Source: Pectobacterium sp. CFBP8739
GTDB lineage: Bacteria; Pseudomonadota; Gammaproteobacteria; Enterobacterales; Enterobacteriaceae
NCBI RefSeq assembly: GCF_013449375.1
Contig: NZ_JACDRR010000021.1
Coordinates: 70,853 to 134,852, forward strand
Direction: 5' to 3'
Length of the DNA stretch: 64,000 nucleotides
The position numbers were made by a program, and so were the translations under genes. Below are positions 63,548-64,000 of this stretch, one piece after another. Numbering within the stretch: position 1 is the first letter of the stretch; each line of letters opens with the position of its first letter. The notes below the pieces were generated by a model, which saw only the letters and a program-made list of their open reading frames with translations, had not been told where the DNA came from and did no database searches.

Positions 63548-64000
63548 TTAGACACCCAGCCAGACGCGCAGGGATGCCAGCGGTTTACGCAGCAGGTAAA
63601 CGAATAGCACCGTGCGTTTCCCGTACAGCTTCGCGGTTCCTTTCAGGCCCACGCGCAGCTGCGGATCGTCCTGTGTAAAGCGCGCCCGCAGCCGATAGGC
63701 CATCACATTGTCCGGCGTCGGCGCAGCGCGATAGCCAATCTGTTCAAGCCGTGCGTCCTGTGCCGAATTCGGTGCCACATTGAGGAACAAGCGCACATCT
63801 GCACCATTTTCCAGCGCAATTGCATCCGCAGCAGGCAATTGGATCTCCAGCTCAACATCGTGTGGATCGGCGATCATCATGATGCGCTCCCCCACCGCCA
63901 CCGAGCGGCCAATCCAGTCGCTGCTGTCGTCAAAAATCGCCACGCCGTCACGCGGGGAAGTAAGCTGCATACGTTCCTGCTGACGTTGCAGAAAATCCAT
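63548..64000 (-). CDS. HlyD-family periplasmic adaptor, C-terminal part (cut by window edge)
   Basis: The visible ~150 residues include the second lipoyl half (MQLTSPRDGVAIFDDSSDWI, GRSVAVGERIMMIADPHDVE), a beta-barrel domain (LEIQLPAADAIALENGADVR) and a short hydrophobic end (TVLFVYLLRKPLASLRVWLG). This is the C-terminal half of an RND/HlyD adaptor. The first methionine at the window edge sits in what looks like the coiled coil (MDFLQRQQERM), so the true start lies beyond 64000. It is translationally adjacent to the M50/HlyD fusion gene, and both probably belong to one export operon. Confidence 0.75.
   Translation of the reverse strand: MDFLQRQQERMQLTSPRDGVAIFDDSSDWIGRSVAVGERIMMIADPHDVELEIQLPAADAIALENGADVRLFLNVAPNSAQDARLEQIGYRAAPTPDNVMAYRLRARFTQDDPQLRVGLKGTAKLYGKRTVLFVYLLRKPLASLRVWLGV

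Overview
The window is chromosomal DNA from a plant-associated soft-rot enterobacterium, most likely Pectobacterium. Housekeeping proteins (grpE, nadK, recN, bamE, ratA, rnfH, smpB, acs) are close to the E. coli/Serratia type. The accessory content is a plant-polysaccharide kit: GH53 endo-galactanase, PL4 rhamnogalacturonan lyase, GH43 xylosidase with a xyloside permease, an oligogalacturonide-type permease behind a KdgR-like palindrome, fructuronate reductase and a beta-glucoside PTS. The genus call is inference from gene content, not from a search.

Layout. 1-3000: start of mtr (tryptophan permease, cut by the window edge) and maeB (malic enzyme). 3200-7900: a beta-glucoside operon (PTS EIIBCA, 6-phospho-beta-glucosidase, LicT/BglG antiterminator) whose leader carries a ribonucleic antiterminator overlapping a terminator. 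8100-15100: galactan region with a LacI-type regulator, a secreted galactanase with a lectin-like C-terminus, and a complete sugar ABC importer. 15500-19000: nudK, an MFS permease, a tautomerase, mntH. 19200-25100: the conserved block grpE / nadK-recN-bamE / rnfH-ratA / smpB-ssrA, with a heat-shock promoter at grpE and LexA control at recN.

25070-28970: a decayed mobile island in the 3' end of ssrA. It keeps the last fifth of a phage P4-type alpha (primase/helicase) gene, two 120-bp direct repeats full of GGTGAACAGT-like iterons that resemble the P4 crr replication element, and three toxin-antitoxin loci: TacAT-like, a Phd/StbD-like antitoxin with a truncated RelE-like toxin lying between the two repeats, and AbiEi/AbiEii. 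A degenerate copy of the ssrA end at 28951 probably marks the other boundary. This is the most unusual part of the window.

29100-35200: a LysE/RhtB exporter, a divergent GNAT/LysR pair, a xyloside permease plus GH43 enzyme, and an unrecognised gene. 35600-45500: nifJ, cybB, ybeM, an LdtB-type L,D-transpeptidase, metY, uxuB, a small membrane protein. 45900-53100: togT-like permease, an AI-2E-family membrane protein, and a FecI/FecR/TonB-receptor iron-uptake set. 53100-55160 is a largely non-coding AT-rich stretch with one small PAS-like gene. 55160-59220: acs-yjcH-actP (acetate scavenging). 59360-64000: rhamnogalacturonan lyase, then an M50-protease/HlyD fusion gene and the end of a HlyD-type adaptor, which look like an export system continuing past the window.

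Three copies of a ~67-bp strongly palindromic intergenic repeat occur at 47682, 50610 and 61166; I do not recognise it as a named family. Catabolic genes carry several CRP-like sites, fitting carbon-catabolite control of pectin, xylan, galactan and acetate use.
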